Shown: piece after piece, positions 17,555 through 26,912 of the stretch
How the letters are laid out: each line of letters starts with the position of its first letter
How positions within the stretch are numbered: position 1 is the stretch's first letter
Assembly (NCBI GenBank): GCA_017647405.1
Contig: JAGCKR010000062.1
Coordinates: 103,606 to 167,605, forward strand
Origin: Alphaproteobacteria bacterium
GTDB lineage: Bacteria; Pseudomonadota; Alphaproteobacteria; CAAHEQ01; UBA3637
DNA length: 64,000 nt
Direction of reading: 5' to 3'
Notes under the pieces: generated by a model
Database searches by the model: none
Told to the model about the DNA's origin: nothing
The model's input: only the letters and a program-made list of their open reading frames with translations
Position numbers and translations under genes: made by a program

Positions 17555-18853
17555 ATGAAAATAGGAATTATCGGAACGGGATATGTTGGCTTACCAACGG
17601 GGGTTGGTTTGGCTGAATTGGGCAATACGGTTATTTGCGTTGATAAAATCAAAGAAAAGGTGGATATGCTGAAAAATGGCGAATTGCCGATTTATGAAGA
17701 TGGCATGACGGAACTTTTTCAAAAAAACATTGCAAATGGTCGCCTTTCATTCACAACCTCAATGAAAAAAGCCGTTGAAGGCGCTGATGTGGTACTCATC
17801 GCCGTTGGCACGCCCCCTCACCCCGTCACCAAAGAAGCCGATATGAAATATATTCATGCGGCTGCAACGGAATTGGCTGAATATTTAACGGATTACACCG
17901 TTATTGCAACAAAATCCACCGTTCCTGTCGGCACTGGTGACGATATTGAACAGCTTATTTCTATCAGAAACAAAACGGCCAGATTTGATGTGATTTCTCT
18001 GCCGGAATTTTTGCGAGAAGGCTATGCGATTCATGACTTTTTTAATCCAGATCGCATTGTTGTCGGTTCAAATTCCGAAAAAGCGAGCCAAGTGATTAAA
18101 GAGCTTTATAAACCTTTTGAAGGAAAGACAGAAATGCTCTTTATGAAACGAAGATCAGCTGAAACGGTTAAATATGCCTCTAATGCCTTTTTAGCCATGA
18201 AAATTCATTACATCAACGAAATGGCAAACTTCTGCGAAAAAACAGGGGCCGATATCCGAGATGTTGCCAAAGGAATGGGGCTTGACTCTCGGATCGGCGC
18301 AAAATTCTTAAATCCGGGTCCTGGATATGGGGGAAGCTGTTTCCCAAAAGATACAATGGCTATGGCCTATATGGGGCGCAAAAATGACGTTTATCTTTCC
18401 CTTATTGAAACAACAATTCAAAAAAATGCAGAACGCAAAAAAGAAATTGCAAATCGTGTGTTAAAAAAGGTGGAAGAAGTTGAAAATCCCAAAATCGCCG
18501 TTCTTGGTCTTGCCTTTAAAGATGGAACAGATGATTGCCGAGAATCCCCTGCAATGGAAATTGTTTCTGCCATGCTTGAACAAGATGCCCATATCATGGC
18601 TTATGATCCCAAAGCGATGAAAAATGCAGCTCTATTGTTAGGCGATAAAATCAGTTATGCTGATGATATGTATCAGGCAGTTAAAGATGCCGATATTTTG
18701 GTTATTTTAACAGAATGGAAAGAATTTAAAACGCTTGATTTAGAAACGGTTGGCGATTTGATGAAAGGAAAAAGAATTATTGACTGCCGAAATTTATTGG
18801 ATAAAGAAAAAGCCATTTCGCTTGGATTTGATTATCAAGGTATCGGTCAATAA
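17555..18853 (+). CDS. ugd: UDP-glucose 6-dehydrogenase
   Basis: A 432-aa NAD-dependent dehydrogenase oxidising UDP-glucose to UDP-glucuronate. The N-terminal Rossmann motif is GIIGTGYVGLPTG. VGTPP and STVPVGT segments follow, then the catalytic GYGGSCFPKD with Cys262, and a C-terminal UDP-binding domain with GLAFKDGTDD-RESP. GDP-mannose or UDP-ManNAc dehydrogenases share the fold, but length and motifs fit the UDP-glucose group. It closes the polysaccharide locus and would supply uronic acid. AAGGAAG lies 8 nt before the ATG. Confidence 0.92.
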   Translation: MKIGIIGTGYVGLPTGVGLAELGNTVICVDKIKEKVDMLKNGELPIYEDGMTELFQKNIANGRLSFTTSMKKAVEGADVVLIAVGTPPHPVTKEADMKYIHAAATELAEYLTDYTVIATKSTVPVGTGDDIEQLISIRNKTARFDVISLPEFLREGYAIHDFFNPDRIVVGSNSEKASQVIKELYKPFEGKTEMLFMKRRSAETVKYASNAFLAMKIHYINEMANFCEKTGADIRDVAKGMGLDSRIGAKFLNPGPGYGGSCFPKDTMAMAYMGRKNDVYLSLIETTIQKNAERKKEIANRVLKKVEEVENPKIAVLGLAFKDGTDDCRESPAMEIVSAMLEQDAHIMAYDPKAMKNAALLLGDKISYADDMYQAVKDADILVILTEWKEFKTLDLETVGDLMKGKRIIDCRNLLDKEKAISLGFDYQGIGQ

Positions 18854-18873
18854 ACTCTTATTCTTTCAAAGAA

Positions 18874-18903
18874 AAAAGCCTTCAATTTTGGGGGCTTTTT
18901 TTT
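18874..18903 (+). terminator. Terminator after ugd
   Basis: AAGCC and GGCTT arms enclose a T-rich loop and are followed by eight or more T residues, 20 nt after the ugd stop. Confidence 0.7.
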
Positions 18904-18917
18904 ATTCCCTTACAAAC

Positions 18918-18951
18918 AAAAAAAATTCCTCGGTTAGGAGGGATTTTTTTA
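18918..18951. terminator. Bidirectional terminator between ugd and lipoprotein gene
   Basis: An eight-pair stem (AATTCCTC with GGAGGGATT, one G-U) has an A-run on the left and a T-run on the right. It can end both the plus-strand glycan operon and the minus-strand lipoprotein gene. Confidence 0.75.
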
Positions 18952-18965
18952 ACTAAAGAAATCTT

Positions 18966-19631
18966 TTATTTTTCAGTGCATTGTGGGCATGGATCGTTTG
19001 GATCCGGACATGGGCAAACAACTTTTGGTTCTGGTTGCGTTTCTTGATATGTTTCCCACCATGTTTTTTCCGGTAATGGTTCCGGCATTGGAACAACTTC
19101 AACCGGTTTTTCCGTTACTGTTTCCGTTGTTGTAACCGTTACTTTTTTCGGTTCTTCCACCATTGGCGGACAAGGTTGCTCTCCGCAAGAAATCGGTGGC
19201 ATTTGCATTTCATAAACTTCGCCTTGTTCTTGATAAACACATGGGCCACCTGTGATGCCTTCGCAAACTTGACCTTGAGTGTTCACTTGAACAATTTTTG
19301 GTTGAACAGGTTGAACCGGAACAACTTCATTTTTCACAACCGTTGTTGTTTCAACAATGCTGGCTGTTGGGGCAGAACTGGACACAACAGCAACCGGAAG
19401 CCCATCTGCCGTTGTTGTTACCGAATAAGTTCTTGGTTTATTACGATTATAAGTTGCAAGCAAACATTCTCTATAAGCAGATTGCGTATCCGCAAGCTGA
19501 CAACCCATTGACATACGCGCTTCTTCTCTGCTTAAATTGCGCTTTTCCTGAGCAGTATAAATATCCGGATCATAGCTGGAACAAGCGGATAATAAAGCTA
19601 ATGTTGAAACCAAAAAACTGAATTTTTTCAT
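18966..19631 (-). CDS. Pro/Thr/Val-rich lipoprotein downstream of tolB
   Basis: A 221-aa predicted lipoprotein: signal peptide with lipobox LLSAC (Cys17), then a low-complexity body rich in Pro, Val, Thr and Glu. Eight or more additional cysteines occur, several in CP-C or DPNDPCPQC motifs near the C-terminus. It occupies the place where pal normally follows tolB but has no OmpA-like peptidoglycan-binding domain, so it is not Pal. AGGAGG precedes the ATG. A periplasmic stalk role is inference. Confidence 0.7.
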   Translation of the reverse strand: MKKFSFLVSTLALLSACSSYDPDIYTAQEKRNLSREEARMSMGCQLADTQSAYRECLLATYNRNKPRTYSVTTTADGLPVAVVSSSAPTASIVETTTVVKNEVVPVQPVQPKIVQVNTQGQVCEGITGGPCVYQEQGEVYEMQMPPISCGEQPCPPMVEEPKKVTVTTTETVTEKPVEVVPMPEPLPEKTWWETYQETQPEPKVVCPCPDPNDPCPQCTEK

Positions 19632-19719
19632 AAAGTCCTCCTAAAAATCAACCGGTTATTTATTTTTTTTATACTCTCTTAAAAATAAAATTGCAATACC
19701 TAACTTTATTTTTTTTTAC

Positions 19720-21024
19720 TTAGTGTAGCAATGGCGACCATGCTGGTGCAGAGGCGCTGTGCGGTGTGATTAATTGCCGTTCGTTATACCCCGTGATATC
19801 AATGGTATAAAGCCTTGCATCTCCACCTGTTCCATCGCTTCTTGACGGGGCTTTTCGGTAAAACATCAATACCCGACCATTTGGCGCCCAACTTGGCGAT
19901 TCAACCAAGAATCCGTTTGTGATTAATCGCTCGCCCGATCCATCTGGTTTAATCACCCCGATATGGAATTGACCATGACGAATTTTCGTGAAAGCAATAT
20001 AATCTCCACGCGGTGACCAAACAGGTGTGGCATACGTTCCTTCCCCGAAGCTGATACGATGAACCCCAGACCCGTCAGCATTCATGATATAAAGCTGTTG
20101 GTTGCCACTTCTATCTGAGTTAAAAACAATTTGTTTGCCATCCGGCGAATAGCTGGGCGACGTGTTAATAGACGGGTGATTTGTTAATTGCGTTTGTTTT
20201 TTCGTCACCAAATCATAGGTATAGATATCCGAATTACCCCTACCCGATAAACTGATAATCAATTTTTTGCCATCCGGCGAAAACCGTGGCGCAAAAGTCA
20301 TCCCTTTAAAATTGCCGACAAGCGTTGATTCTCTGGTGTTCACATTCATTAAATAAACCTTTGGATTGCCGTCTTTATATGAAAAATAAGTCACTTCTTT
20401 CATGTTCGGCGAAAACCGTGGCGTTAAAACAAGGTCTTTTCCATCTGTTAAATACGTTAAATTAGCGCCATCTTGATCCATGATTGCCAACCGTTTAATG
20501 CGGTTCATTTGATTGCCCCGTTCATCAATAAAGGCAACACGCGTATCAAAATATCCCTTTTCACCGGTCACGCGTTCATAAATGGAATCCGCCACCATGT
20601 GCGCCAATTTCCGCCAAGCACTTGAATCTGCCGTAAATGATTTTGCATACAGCTCCGATTGCGCAAAAACATCAAAAATACGGAAAGAAACAGTTGTTTT
20701 TCCCATGCTTTCCTTCACCGAACCATAAACCAACACTTGCGCTTTAATCGCTTGCCAATCATTAAAATTCGGGCGCATATCAACACCCTTCATCTTTTGA
20801 ATATAAGCTGCCGGATTGATATAACGAAACAATCCCGACCGTTCTAAATCGTTGATAACAACATCCGTTATTTCCGCGTCGTCATCATCAGTCAAAACGG
20901 GCATGGCAAACGGCAACGGATCTGATTGCGCACCGGTTACATCAATTTTAATTTCCGCAAAACAAGTCCCTGCCCCCAAAAGTATCAAACAAAACAACAA
21001 TCCTTTTAATAACATCTTTTTCAT
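19720..21024 (-). CDS. tolB: Tol-Pal system protein TolB
   Basis: A 434-aa periplasmic protein. The signal peptide ends near CFA (residue about 23). An N-terminal TolB domain is followed by repeated beta-propeller blades with the [25 protein letters not shown] and [13 protein letters not shown] pattern. TolB links the TolQRA inner-membrane motor to Pal at the division site. Its ATG overlaps the tolA stop by one base, so coupling is likely. Confidence 0.96.
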   Translation of the reverse strand: MKKMLLKGLLFCLILLGAGTCFAEIKIDVTGAQSDPLPFAMPVLTDDDDAEITDVVINDLERSGLFRYINPAAYIQKMKGVDMRPNFNDWQAIKAQVLVYGSVKESMGKTTVSFRIFDVFAQSELYAKSFTADSSAWRKLAHMVADSIYERVTGEKGYFDTRVAFIDERGNQMNRIKRLAIMDQDGANLTYLTDGKDLVLTPRFSPNMKEVTYFSYKDGNPKVYLMNVNTRESTLVGNFKGMTFAPRFSPDGKKLIISLSGRGNSDIYTYDLVTKKQTQLTNHPSINTSPSYSPDGKQIVFNSDRSGNQQLYIMNADGSGVHRISFGEGTYATPVWSPRGDYIAFTKIRHGQFHIGVIKPDGSGERLITNGFLVESPSWAPNGRVLMFYRKAPSRSDGTGGDARLYTIDITGYNERQLITPHSASAPAWSPLLH

Positions 21025-22061
21025 TAATATACTCCTCCGTCAACAGGGTTCATTCTTAATCTGATTTCTTTCCAAGAGCTATACATTTCCGGCCTTTTGT
21101 TTGCCAAAATTCTAAATGGTGAGTCTTCTTTCAACGCATCGCAAACATAAATCGCCCGTTTGGCGCTTTCTGCCATAGATCTAAACACCGGATCAGACTT
21201 CATATTCAAAATTTTCACTTCACGTACCGAGCCGTCTTTATTGATAAAGGCCCTTAATTCCACAATCATTTTATCCGCATTTTCAACACCGGCATTCACA
21301 TTCCAACACGAGCTGATTTTACTTGCAATTAAGTCTTTTTCTGAAATTGTCAAGTCACTTAAAAGAGAACCTTCTGTTCCTCCTTTAATACCGTTATTCA
21401 CCGTTTGACCCGAACTTGCCGGCGCAGAAGAAGGCGCCTGATTGGCTGGTTTTCTGACCTTTTCAACCGAGGCGAGCAAACTTTGAAGCCCTTGATTTTG
21501 CTTTTTAGGAACTGGTTTCGGTGCAACCTTTGGCGCCGGTTTTGACTGAGGTTTTGGCGTTTCTTTTTTCACCTCTTTCTTCGGCTCTTTCTTTTTCACC
21601 TCTTTTTTGGGTTCCTTTTTCGGTTCGGGTTTCTTTTCCTGAACTTTCACAGCTTCTTTTTTCGGCTGTTCTTTTGGTTTCACCGGTTCAGGCTTTGGCA
21701 AAGGAGCCTCTTGCTTAACCGGTGGTGTTTTATTCTCTTTGGGTGGCAAAGGTTTTGGTTCTTCTTTTTTAGGTTGCGGTTTAGGTGGTTCCGGTTTCTT
21801 TTCTTCTTTCTTCACCTCAGGCGCCTTAACTTCCTCTTTTTTCGTTTCTTTAATCAAGGGTGGTAAATTCGTTTTATCCGCAATTTTAACGTTTGTTAAA
21901 TCCACCATTAAAATAGCCGGTGGTGATTTTTCAAACTCACTGGTATTCCATGAAAAATTAAAACACATGATGCCTAAAATAAATAGATGTAACAAGACAG
22001 AAAGCCCTAAACATTTAGACTCTCTTTCAACAAAGGCTTGTTCATCATATAAACCGCTCAT
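21024..22061 (-). CDS. tolA: TolA-like protein of Tol-Pal system
   Basis: A 345-aa protein: short cytoplasmic start, one TM helix (about 18-37), a long Pro/Lys/Glu-rich linker (about 65-190) and a C-terminal TolA/TonB-type domain (about 245-340, [20 protein letters not shown]). TolA spans the periplasm to contact TolB and Pal, driven by TolQR. Sequence between family members is poorly conserved; the identification rests on architecture and gene order. Confidence 0.9.
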   Translation of the reverse strand: MSGLYDEQAFVERESKCLGLSVLLHLFILGIMCFNFSWNTSEFEKSPPAILMVDLTNVKIADKTNLPPLIKETKKEEVKAPEVKKEEKKPEPPKPQPKKEEPKPLPPKENKTPPVKQEAPLPKPEPVKPKEQPKKEAVKVQEKKPEPKKEPKKEVKKKEPKKEVKKETPKPQSKPAPKVAPKPVPKKQNQGLQSLLASVEKVRKPANQAPSSAPASSGQTVNNGIKGGTEGSLLSDLTISEKDLIASKISSCWNVNAGVENADKMIVELRAFINKDGSVREVKILNMKSDPVFRSMAESAKRAIYVCDALKEDSPFRILANKRPEMYSSWKEIRLRMNPVDGGVY

Positions 22062-22478
22062 CTATTTCGGCTCCATAATCTTTGCATCCGTTTTTAAACC
22101 AACCTGCGTATATCCTGCACTTCTGAGCAATGCCATCACTTCAATAACCGTTCCATAAGAAGCCTCTTTATCCCCGCTGATCACCATACCAATTGAAGGA
22201 TTTTCCGAAACGATTGCCCTTACTTTTCCAACCAAATCTTTTAAGGCAATCGGATCTTGCCCCACATAAACAACGCCTTTTGAATCCACACTGATATCAA
22301 GCGTTTTTTCTTCCCCTTCGATTTGTTTACCGTCACCTTTTGGTAAATTCAAAGGAATCCCCGATGTTAACATTGGTGCCGTCAACATAAAAATCGCCAA
22401 CAGACAGGTCATCACGTCAATCAACGGCGTTAAGTTAATTTCAGCGCGAATGCGCGTTCGCCTGCTTCCTCTTGCCAT
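22062..22478 (-). CDS. tolR: Biopolymer transport protein TolR
   Basis: A 138-aa ExbD/TolR protein with a basic N-terminus, one TM helix containing the proton-coupling Asp21 (LTPLIDVM), and a periplasmic domain ending in GLKTD. With TolQ it converts proton-motive force into movement of TolA. Its ATG overlaps the tolQ stop, and tolA begins directly after it. Confidence 0.96.
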   Translation of the reverse strand: MARGSRRTRIRAEINLTPLIDVMTCLLAIFMLTAPMLTSGIPLNLPKGDGKQIEGEEKTLDISVDSKGVVYVGQDPIALKDLVGKVRAIVSENPSIGMVISGDKEASYGTVIEVMALLRSAGYTQVGLKTDAKIMEPK

Positions 22479-23179
22479 TATTCGCTCTCCACCTGTTCAA
22501 TCTGACGTGATAAAATCGCCCCAAGTTCATCTGAAAATGTTTCCATCCGATGCACAATGCGTTCAATATCATTTGTCAGCTTATTATAGGCAACCACAGC
22601 CGGAATAGCCGCAATCAAACCAACCGCCGTTGTAAACAAAGCTTCGGCAACCCCTGGGGCAACAGCAGCAATATTCGTGCTTTGCGTTAAGCCAATGGCA
22701 TTAAAACTATCCATAATACCCCAAACAGTTCCAAATAATCCCAAAAGAGGAGCAACGGAACCCGTTGATGCTAAAAAGACCATTTTTGTTTGCAACTTAT
22801 CTTCTTGTTTATCAATGGAAATTTGCATCATTTTATCAACGCGTTTTTGAATTTTAATCGAAGCACCCGTTTTCTTTTTTTCAGCCAAAGATCGGCGAAA
22901 TTCTTTAATAGCGGCCACAAAAATAATGGCAAGCGGATTATTTGGGTTTTTCACATGCGCCGCATAAATGGCTTCTAATGAACCGCCGGACCAAAACTGC
23001 TCTTCAAAAGCTTTCATCCCCAAACGAATACGTTTAAGCAAAAAGGCTTTATCAAAAATAATCGCCCAACAACAAATCGAGGCAAAGAGAAGCCCCAAAA
23101 TCAAAACTTTCATAAATAAATCTGAATCCACAAACATGGAATACATGGATAAAGACGATCTGGCTGCAACATCATTCAT
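22478..23179 (-). CDS. tolQ: Proton-channel subunit TolQ
   Basis: A 233-aa MotA/TolQ/ExbB protein with three TM segments (about 22-42, 135-160, 170-195). The conserved TM2-TM3 region reads GSVAPLLGLFGTVWGIMDSF and GVAEALFTTAVGLIAAIPAVVAYN. It is the stator of the Tol motor, used in outer-membrane constriction at division. It lies 3 nt after ybgC in the same operon. Confidence 0.96.
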   Translation of the reverse strand: MNDVAARSSLSMYSMFVDSDLFMKVLILGLLFASICCWAIIFDKAFLLKRIRLGMKAFEEQFWSGGSLEAIYAAHVKNPNNPLAIIFVAAIKEFRRSLAEKKKTGASIKIQKRVDKMMQISIDKQEDKLQTKMVFLASTGSVAPLLGLFGTVWGIMDSFNAIGLTQSTNIAAVAPGVAEALFTTAVGLIAAIPAVVAYNKLTNDIERIVHRMETFSDELGAILSRQIEQVESE

Positions 23180-23182
23180 TGA

Positions 23183-23599
23183 TTATTCTCCTTGACTTTC
23201 CTGATAATTCATAAATAATTTTTTTAATTCTTCCTTTAAGCGAACGGGCCTTAAATCTTTCGGATTGATAACTGCCAATTTAATTTCGATCACAACTTTT
23301 AACTGACCGTCAACCAAAAAACGGTGTTCCATTACCATACTGGCATTTTTTATCTCTTTGACACTTGTTTCAACATCAATGACATCATCCAATTTTGCAG
23401 GCGATTTATATTGAATGGAAGCGGAACTTAAAACAAAAGCCACCCCTTCTTCTTCAATCAACTTTTTATTTGAAACACCCATTTCAACCAAAAGCTCTGA
23501 ACGAGCTCGTTCGGCAAAATCCAAATATTTGGAATGATAAACAATGCCACCAGCATCCGTATCCTGATAATAAACCCTTACTTTATAGTTATGCTTCAT
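23183..23599 (-). CDS. ybgC: Tol-associated acyl-CoA thioesterase
   Basis: A 138-aa hot-dog-fold thioesterase. The active-site segment [19 protein letters not shown] carries the catalytic Asp and the conserved Y-H-Y. YbgC hydrolyses short acyl-CoA or acyl-ACP and is nearly always encoded directly before tolQ, as here. It overlaps the end of ruvB by 4 nt. Confidence 0.95.
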   Translation of the reverse strand: MKHNYKVRVYYQDTDAGGIVYHSKYLDFAERARSELLVEMGVSNKKLIEEEGVAFVLSSASIQYKSPAKLDDVIDVETSVKEIKNASMVMEHRFLVDGQLKVVIEIKLAVINPKDLRPVRLKEELKKLFMNYQESQGE

Positions 23600-24624
23600 T
23601 TTAAATTCTCCAACAAATCCGGCTGCACCAAATTTTTAGGAGCGGCCAGTCCTAAATGTCTGTATCCTGCTTGAGAAAGCACTCGTCCCCTCGGGGTGCG
23701 CATCACAAGACCTAACTGCATCAAATAAGGCTCAATAATTTCTTCAATCGTATCTCTTTCTTCCGACAAGGCGGCACAAAGCGTTTCAGCCCCTACCGGC
23801 CCACCACCATATTTAAGTGCAATACATTTCAAATATCTTCTATCCATTAAATCAAGACCGGAATTATCCACTTCTAACCTTGTTAATGCCATATCGGCAA
23901 TTTCGGCCGTCACTTGTTTATTAAGCGCAAAATCCCGCACCCGACGCAATAAACGGCCCGCAATACGGGGCGTTCCTCTGGAACGTTTTGCAACTTCCAT
24001 CGCGCCTTCTTCTGTCATATCCAGTTGCATAATTCTAGCCCCGCGGGAAACAATTTTCATCAACTCTTCTGGCTCATAAAATTCCAACCGAAGTGGAATA
24101 CCAAAACGATCTCTCAACGGGGTTGACAACAAACCACTTCTTGTTGTGGCGCCAACAAGCGTAAATGGAGGCAAATCAATCCTGACCGAATGCGCTGCCG
24201 GCCCTTCCCCGATAATAATATCTAATTGAAAATCTTCCATTGCGGAATAAAGCACTTCTTCAACCGTTGGATTTAACCGGTGAATTTCATCAATAAACAA
24301 CACATCTCTTGGTTCTAAATTCGTTAAAATCGCTGCTAAATCACCGGCTTTTGAAATCATCGGTCCCGAAGTTGGACGAAACCCAACGCCTAATTCTTTT
24401 GAAATAATTTGCGCCAAAGTTGTTTTCCCAAGCCCCGGAGGACCAAATAAAAGCGTATGATCCAACGCCTCCCCTCTTTCTCGTGCCGACCGGATAAAAA
24501 CAGCCAAATTTTCACATAAATTCCTTTGACCTGTAAAATCCGCTAAACTTTGCGGTCGAATAGAAGAATATAACTCTTCATCAGCAGCCAACTTATTCGG
24601 TGTTATCAATCTATTTTCAGCCAT
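23596..24624 (-). CDS. ruvB: Holliday junction branch-migration ATPase RuvB
   Basis: A 342-aa AAA+ helicase: N-terminal LRPQSL-like start, Walker [10 protein letters not shown], Walker [12 protein letters not shown], sensor [18 protein letters not shown] and a C-terminal winged helix with [10 protein letters not shown]. It forms hexameric motors on both sides of a RuvA-bound junction. Its start overlaps the end of ruvA by 8 nt. Confidence 0.97.
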   Translation of the reverse strand: MAENRLITPNKLAADEELYSSIRPQSLADFTGQRNLCENLAVFIRSARERGEALDHTLLFGPPGLGKTTLAQIISKELGVGFRPTSGPMISKAGDLAAILTNLEPRDVLFIDEIHRLNPTVEEVLYSAMEDFQLDIIIGEGPAAHSVRIDLPPFTLVGATTRSGLLSTPLRDRFGIPLRLEFYEPEELMKIVSRGARIMQLDMTEEGAMEVAKRSRGTPRIAGRLLRRVRDFALNKQVTAEIADMALTRLEVDNSGLDLMDRRYLKCIALKYGGGPVGAETLCAALSEERDTIEEIIEPYLMQLGLVMRTPRGRVLSQAGYRHLGLAAPKNLVQPDLLENLK

Positions 24625-25237
24625 TTGATTTTCCCATCTCTTTCAATGTTAAACGAATCACATCCGATAAAGTTGCCTCTTTATTATTCTTTAATGTTTC
24701 AGAAGCCTTTATGCCGGCTTCCGTTCTGGAATATCCCAAATTAACAAGCGCCGAAACAGCATCTTGCAAAATTCTTGAATCACTGGAAACTGAGACCTCA
24801 CCACCAACAGGATTTATTTCCATCATATCTGCCGTTAATAATCCGGCCTTTCCTTTAAGCTCAGTCACAATTCTGGTTGCCAATTTTGGACCGATACCGG
24901 AAACCCTTGTAAACGCTTTATTATCCCCCGTTGCCACAGCCATTGAAATTTCATTTAAACCCAAGGAAGATAAAATCGCCATTCCAACTTTTGCACCAAC
25001 GCCTTGAACACCTGTCAATGTGTTAAAAATTTCCTGTTCAGAAACAGATGAAAAACCAAATAAATGAATATGATCTTCGCGAACCTGCGTTTCAATAAAT
25101 AAAGAAACCTCTTCCTCTTTTCGAATAGACGCCATTGTTTTTGTTGAACAAAAAACGCGGTATCCCACCCCACGCACATTCAAATAAATAAAACCATCTC
25201 CCTGACCATCTAAAAAACCAGTTAATTTACCAATCAT
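24617..25237 (-). CDS. ruvA: Holliday junction-binding protein RuvA
   Basis: A 206-aa protein: OB-fold N-terminus ([16 protein letters not shown]), tandem helix-hairpin-helix motifs ([16 protein letters not shown] and [17 protein letters not shown]) and a C-terminal RuvB-contact domain ([16 protein letters not shown]). First gene of the ruvAB-ybgC-tolQRAB run. ruvC, often upstream in this class, is absent from this position. Confidence 0.96.
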   Translation of the reverse strand: MIGKLTGFLDGQGDGFIYLNVRGVGYRVFCSTKTMASIRKEEEVSLFIETQVREDHIHLFGFSSVSEQEIFNTLTGVQGVGAKVGMAILSSLGLNEISMAVATGDNKAFTRVSGIGPKLATRIVTELKGKAGLLTADMMEINPVGGEVSVSSDSRILQDAVSALVNLGYSRTEAGIKASETLKNNKEATLSDVIRLTLKEMGKSNG

Positions 25238-25375
25238 CCATACCTCTTTCTCGACGAATCATCCCTTTAAGAAAAAATGCTTAAAAACAAAAAGGATAAC
25301 CCTCTTTTAATCACTGTTTGTTCTTAAAGATAAATCTACTTTAAAAAAAATAAAATTGCAATCACTTATTTTGTC

Positions 25376-25404
25376 TTTACATTATTAATTTTTTACTGTA
25401 TGTT
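25376..25404 (+). promoter_or_regulatory. Promoter for dnaB
   Basis: TTTACA and TATGTT separated by 17 bp, 44 nt before the ATG, within the 210-bp divergent ruvA/dnaB spacer. No clear promoter was recognised for ruvA in the same spacer. Confidence 0.55.
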
Positions 25405-25447
25405 AATATATTATTAACTATTCACACAAAGGCGGAGTTTTTTATTT

Positions 25448-26893
25448 ATGCTAGAAGATACCATGCGCATTCCTCCTCAAAACCTCGAAGCTGAGCAAGC
25501 TCTTCTCGGGGCTATTTTGTCGAACAACCGCGCCATGGAAAAGGTTTCTGACTTTTTAAGACCGGAATGTTTTGCAAACCCCGTTCACGGGCGCATTTAT
25601 GAAGCCTGTAAATTTTATATTGATCAGGGACGCATTGCCGATCCGATTACACTTAAAGCCTATTTTGAACATGACGGGCATTTGAAAGATGTTGGCGGAG
25701 CTTCTTATCTGATGCAATTAGCCGCCGCCTCAGCAACCATTATTAACGCTGGTGATTACGGTAAGCAAATTTTAGACCGATATATCCGTCGTCAAATGAT
25801 TGCGCTTGGAAATGATGTTGTGAATGATGCATTTGCCATTTCACTTAATGAAGAAGCCATTTCTCAAGTTGAAAAAACGGAAAAACGCCTCTATGAAATT
25901 GCCAATGCCGGCGAACTTTCAGGCGGTCCTCAAATTTTGAACACAGCTTTACAGGCAACTCTTTTAACAGCTCAAAAAGCAATGAATACGCCATCTGGTG
26001 TTTCAGGTGTTACCACCGGCCTTGTTGAAATGGATAAATTATTGGGTGGACTTCACGATTCTGACCTTTTGATTCTGGCTGGTCGTCCGGCTATGGGTAA
26101 ATCAGCTCTTGCTTTAACCATTGCCTATAATGCTGCCGTTAAATTTGAAGAAGACAATAAAAAACCGGGCGCCGAAAAAAAATCCGTTGCCTTTTTCTCG
26201 CTCGAAATGTCTGCCGAACAATTAGCTGGCCGTATTTTATCTGCCAAAGCCGAAGTTTCCGGCCACTTGATGAGAACCGGCAAACTCACCGACCAACAAT
26301 TCGATGAATTGGCTGCCGGCGTTGCGCTTTTAAGTCGCGTCCCTCTTTATTTGGATGAAACACCGGGGATCACGGTCACCGCCATTAAAAACCGCGCTCG
26401 CCGAATGAAGCGCGACAAAGAAAAAGGTCTGGGCTTGATTGTGATTGACTATCTTCAACTCATCAATTCATCCGGCAGAAGCGAAAACCGTGTGCAAGAG
26501 CTTTCTGAAATGACCAGACAGCTTAAAATCATGGCAAAAGAATTAAATGTACCGGTTCTTGTTCTCTCCCAGCTTTCTCGTTTAGTGGAACAGCGCGACA
26601 ATAAACGCCCACAACTTTCCGACCTTCGTGAATCCGGATCTATTGAGCAGGATGCTGATATCGTGATGTTTGTGTTCCGCGAAATTTATTATTTGCAAAA
26701 TGATGTGCCGGTGAAACATTTAAACGAAACACCAGAAAAATTTGCATTGCGGATGAAAGAATGGGAAGATAAAAAGATTTTACTTGCCAATCAGGCAGAG
26801 GCCATTATTGCGAAACAGCGTCACGGCCCGGTCGGAACCGTTAAACTTTACTTTAACGGTGAATTTGGTAAATTCGGCAATTTGGAACAATAA
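25448..26893 (+). CDS. dnaB: Replicative DNA helicase DnaB
   Basis: A 481-aa hexameric helicase unwinding the replication fork. The N-terminal domain begins with RIPPQNLEAEQALLGAIL. The RecA-like C-domain has Walker A GRPAMGKS (212-219), FFSLEMS, Walker B LIVIDYLQL, LSQLSR and DLRESGSIEQDAD. No intein is present. An in-frame ATG lies five codons downstream, but the first ATG keeps the GGCGGAG signal about 10 nt upstream. Confidence 0.97.
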   Translation: MLEDTMRIPPQNLEAEQALLGAILSNNRAMEKVSDFLRPECFANPVHGRIYEACKFYIDQGRIADPITLKAYFEHDGHLKDVGGASYLMQLAAASATIINAGDYGKQILDRYIRRQMIALGNDVVNDAFAISLNEEAISQVEKTEKRLYEIANAGELSGGPQILNTALQATLLTAQKAMNTPSGVSGVTTGLVEMDKLLGGLHDSDLLILAGRPAMGKSALALTIAYNAAVKFEEDNKKPGAEKKSVAFFSLEMSAEQLAGRILSAKAEVSGHLMRTGKLTDQQFDELAAGVALLSRVPLYLDETPGITVTAIKNRARRMKRDKEKGLGLIVIDYLQLINSSGRSENRVQELSEMTRQLKIMAKELNVPVLVLSQLSRLVEQRDNKRPQLSDLRESGSIEQDADIVMFVFREIYYLQNDVPVKHLNETPEKFALRMKEWEDKKILLANQAEAIIAKQRHGPVGTVKLYFNGEFGKFGNLEQ

Positions 26894-26912
26894 TTTTTAT
26901 TTTTGAACAAAG

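Noticed and set aside
21521..22158. Plus-strand open frames opposite tolA
   Set aside because: They mirror the Pro/Lys/Glu-rich linker of TolA and lack ribosome-binding sites.
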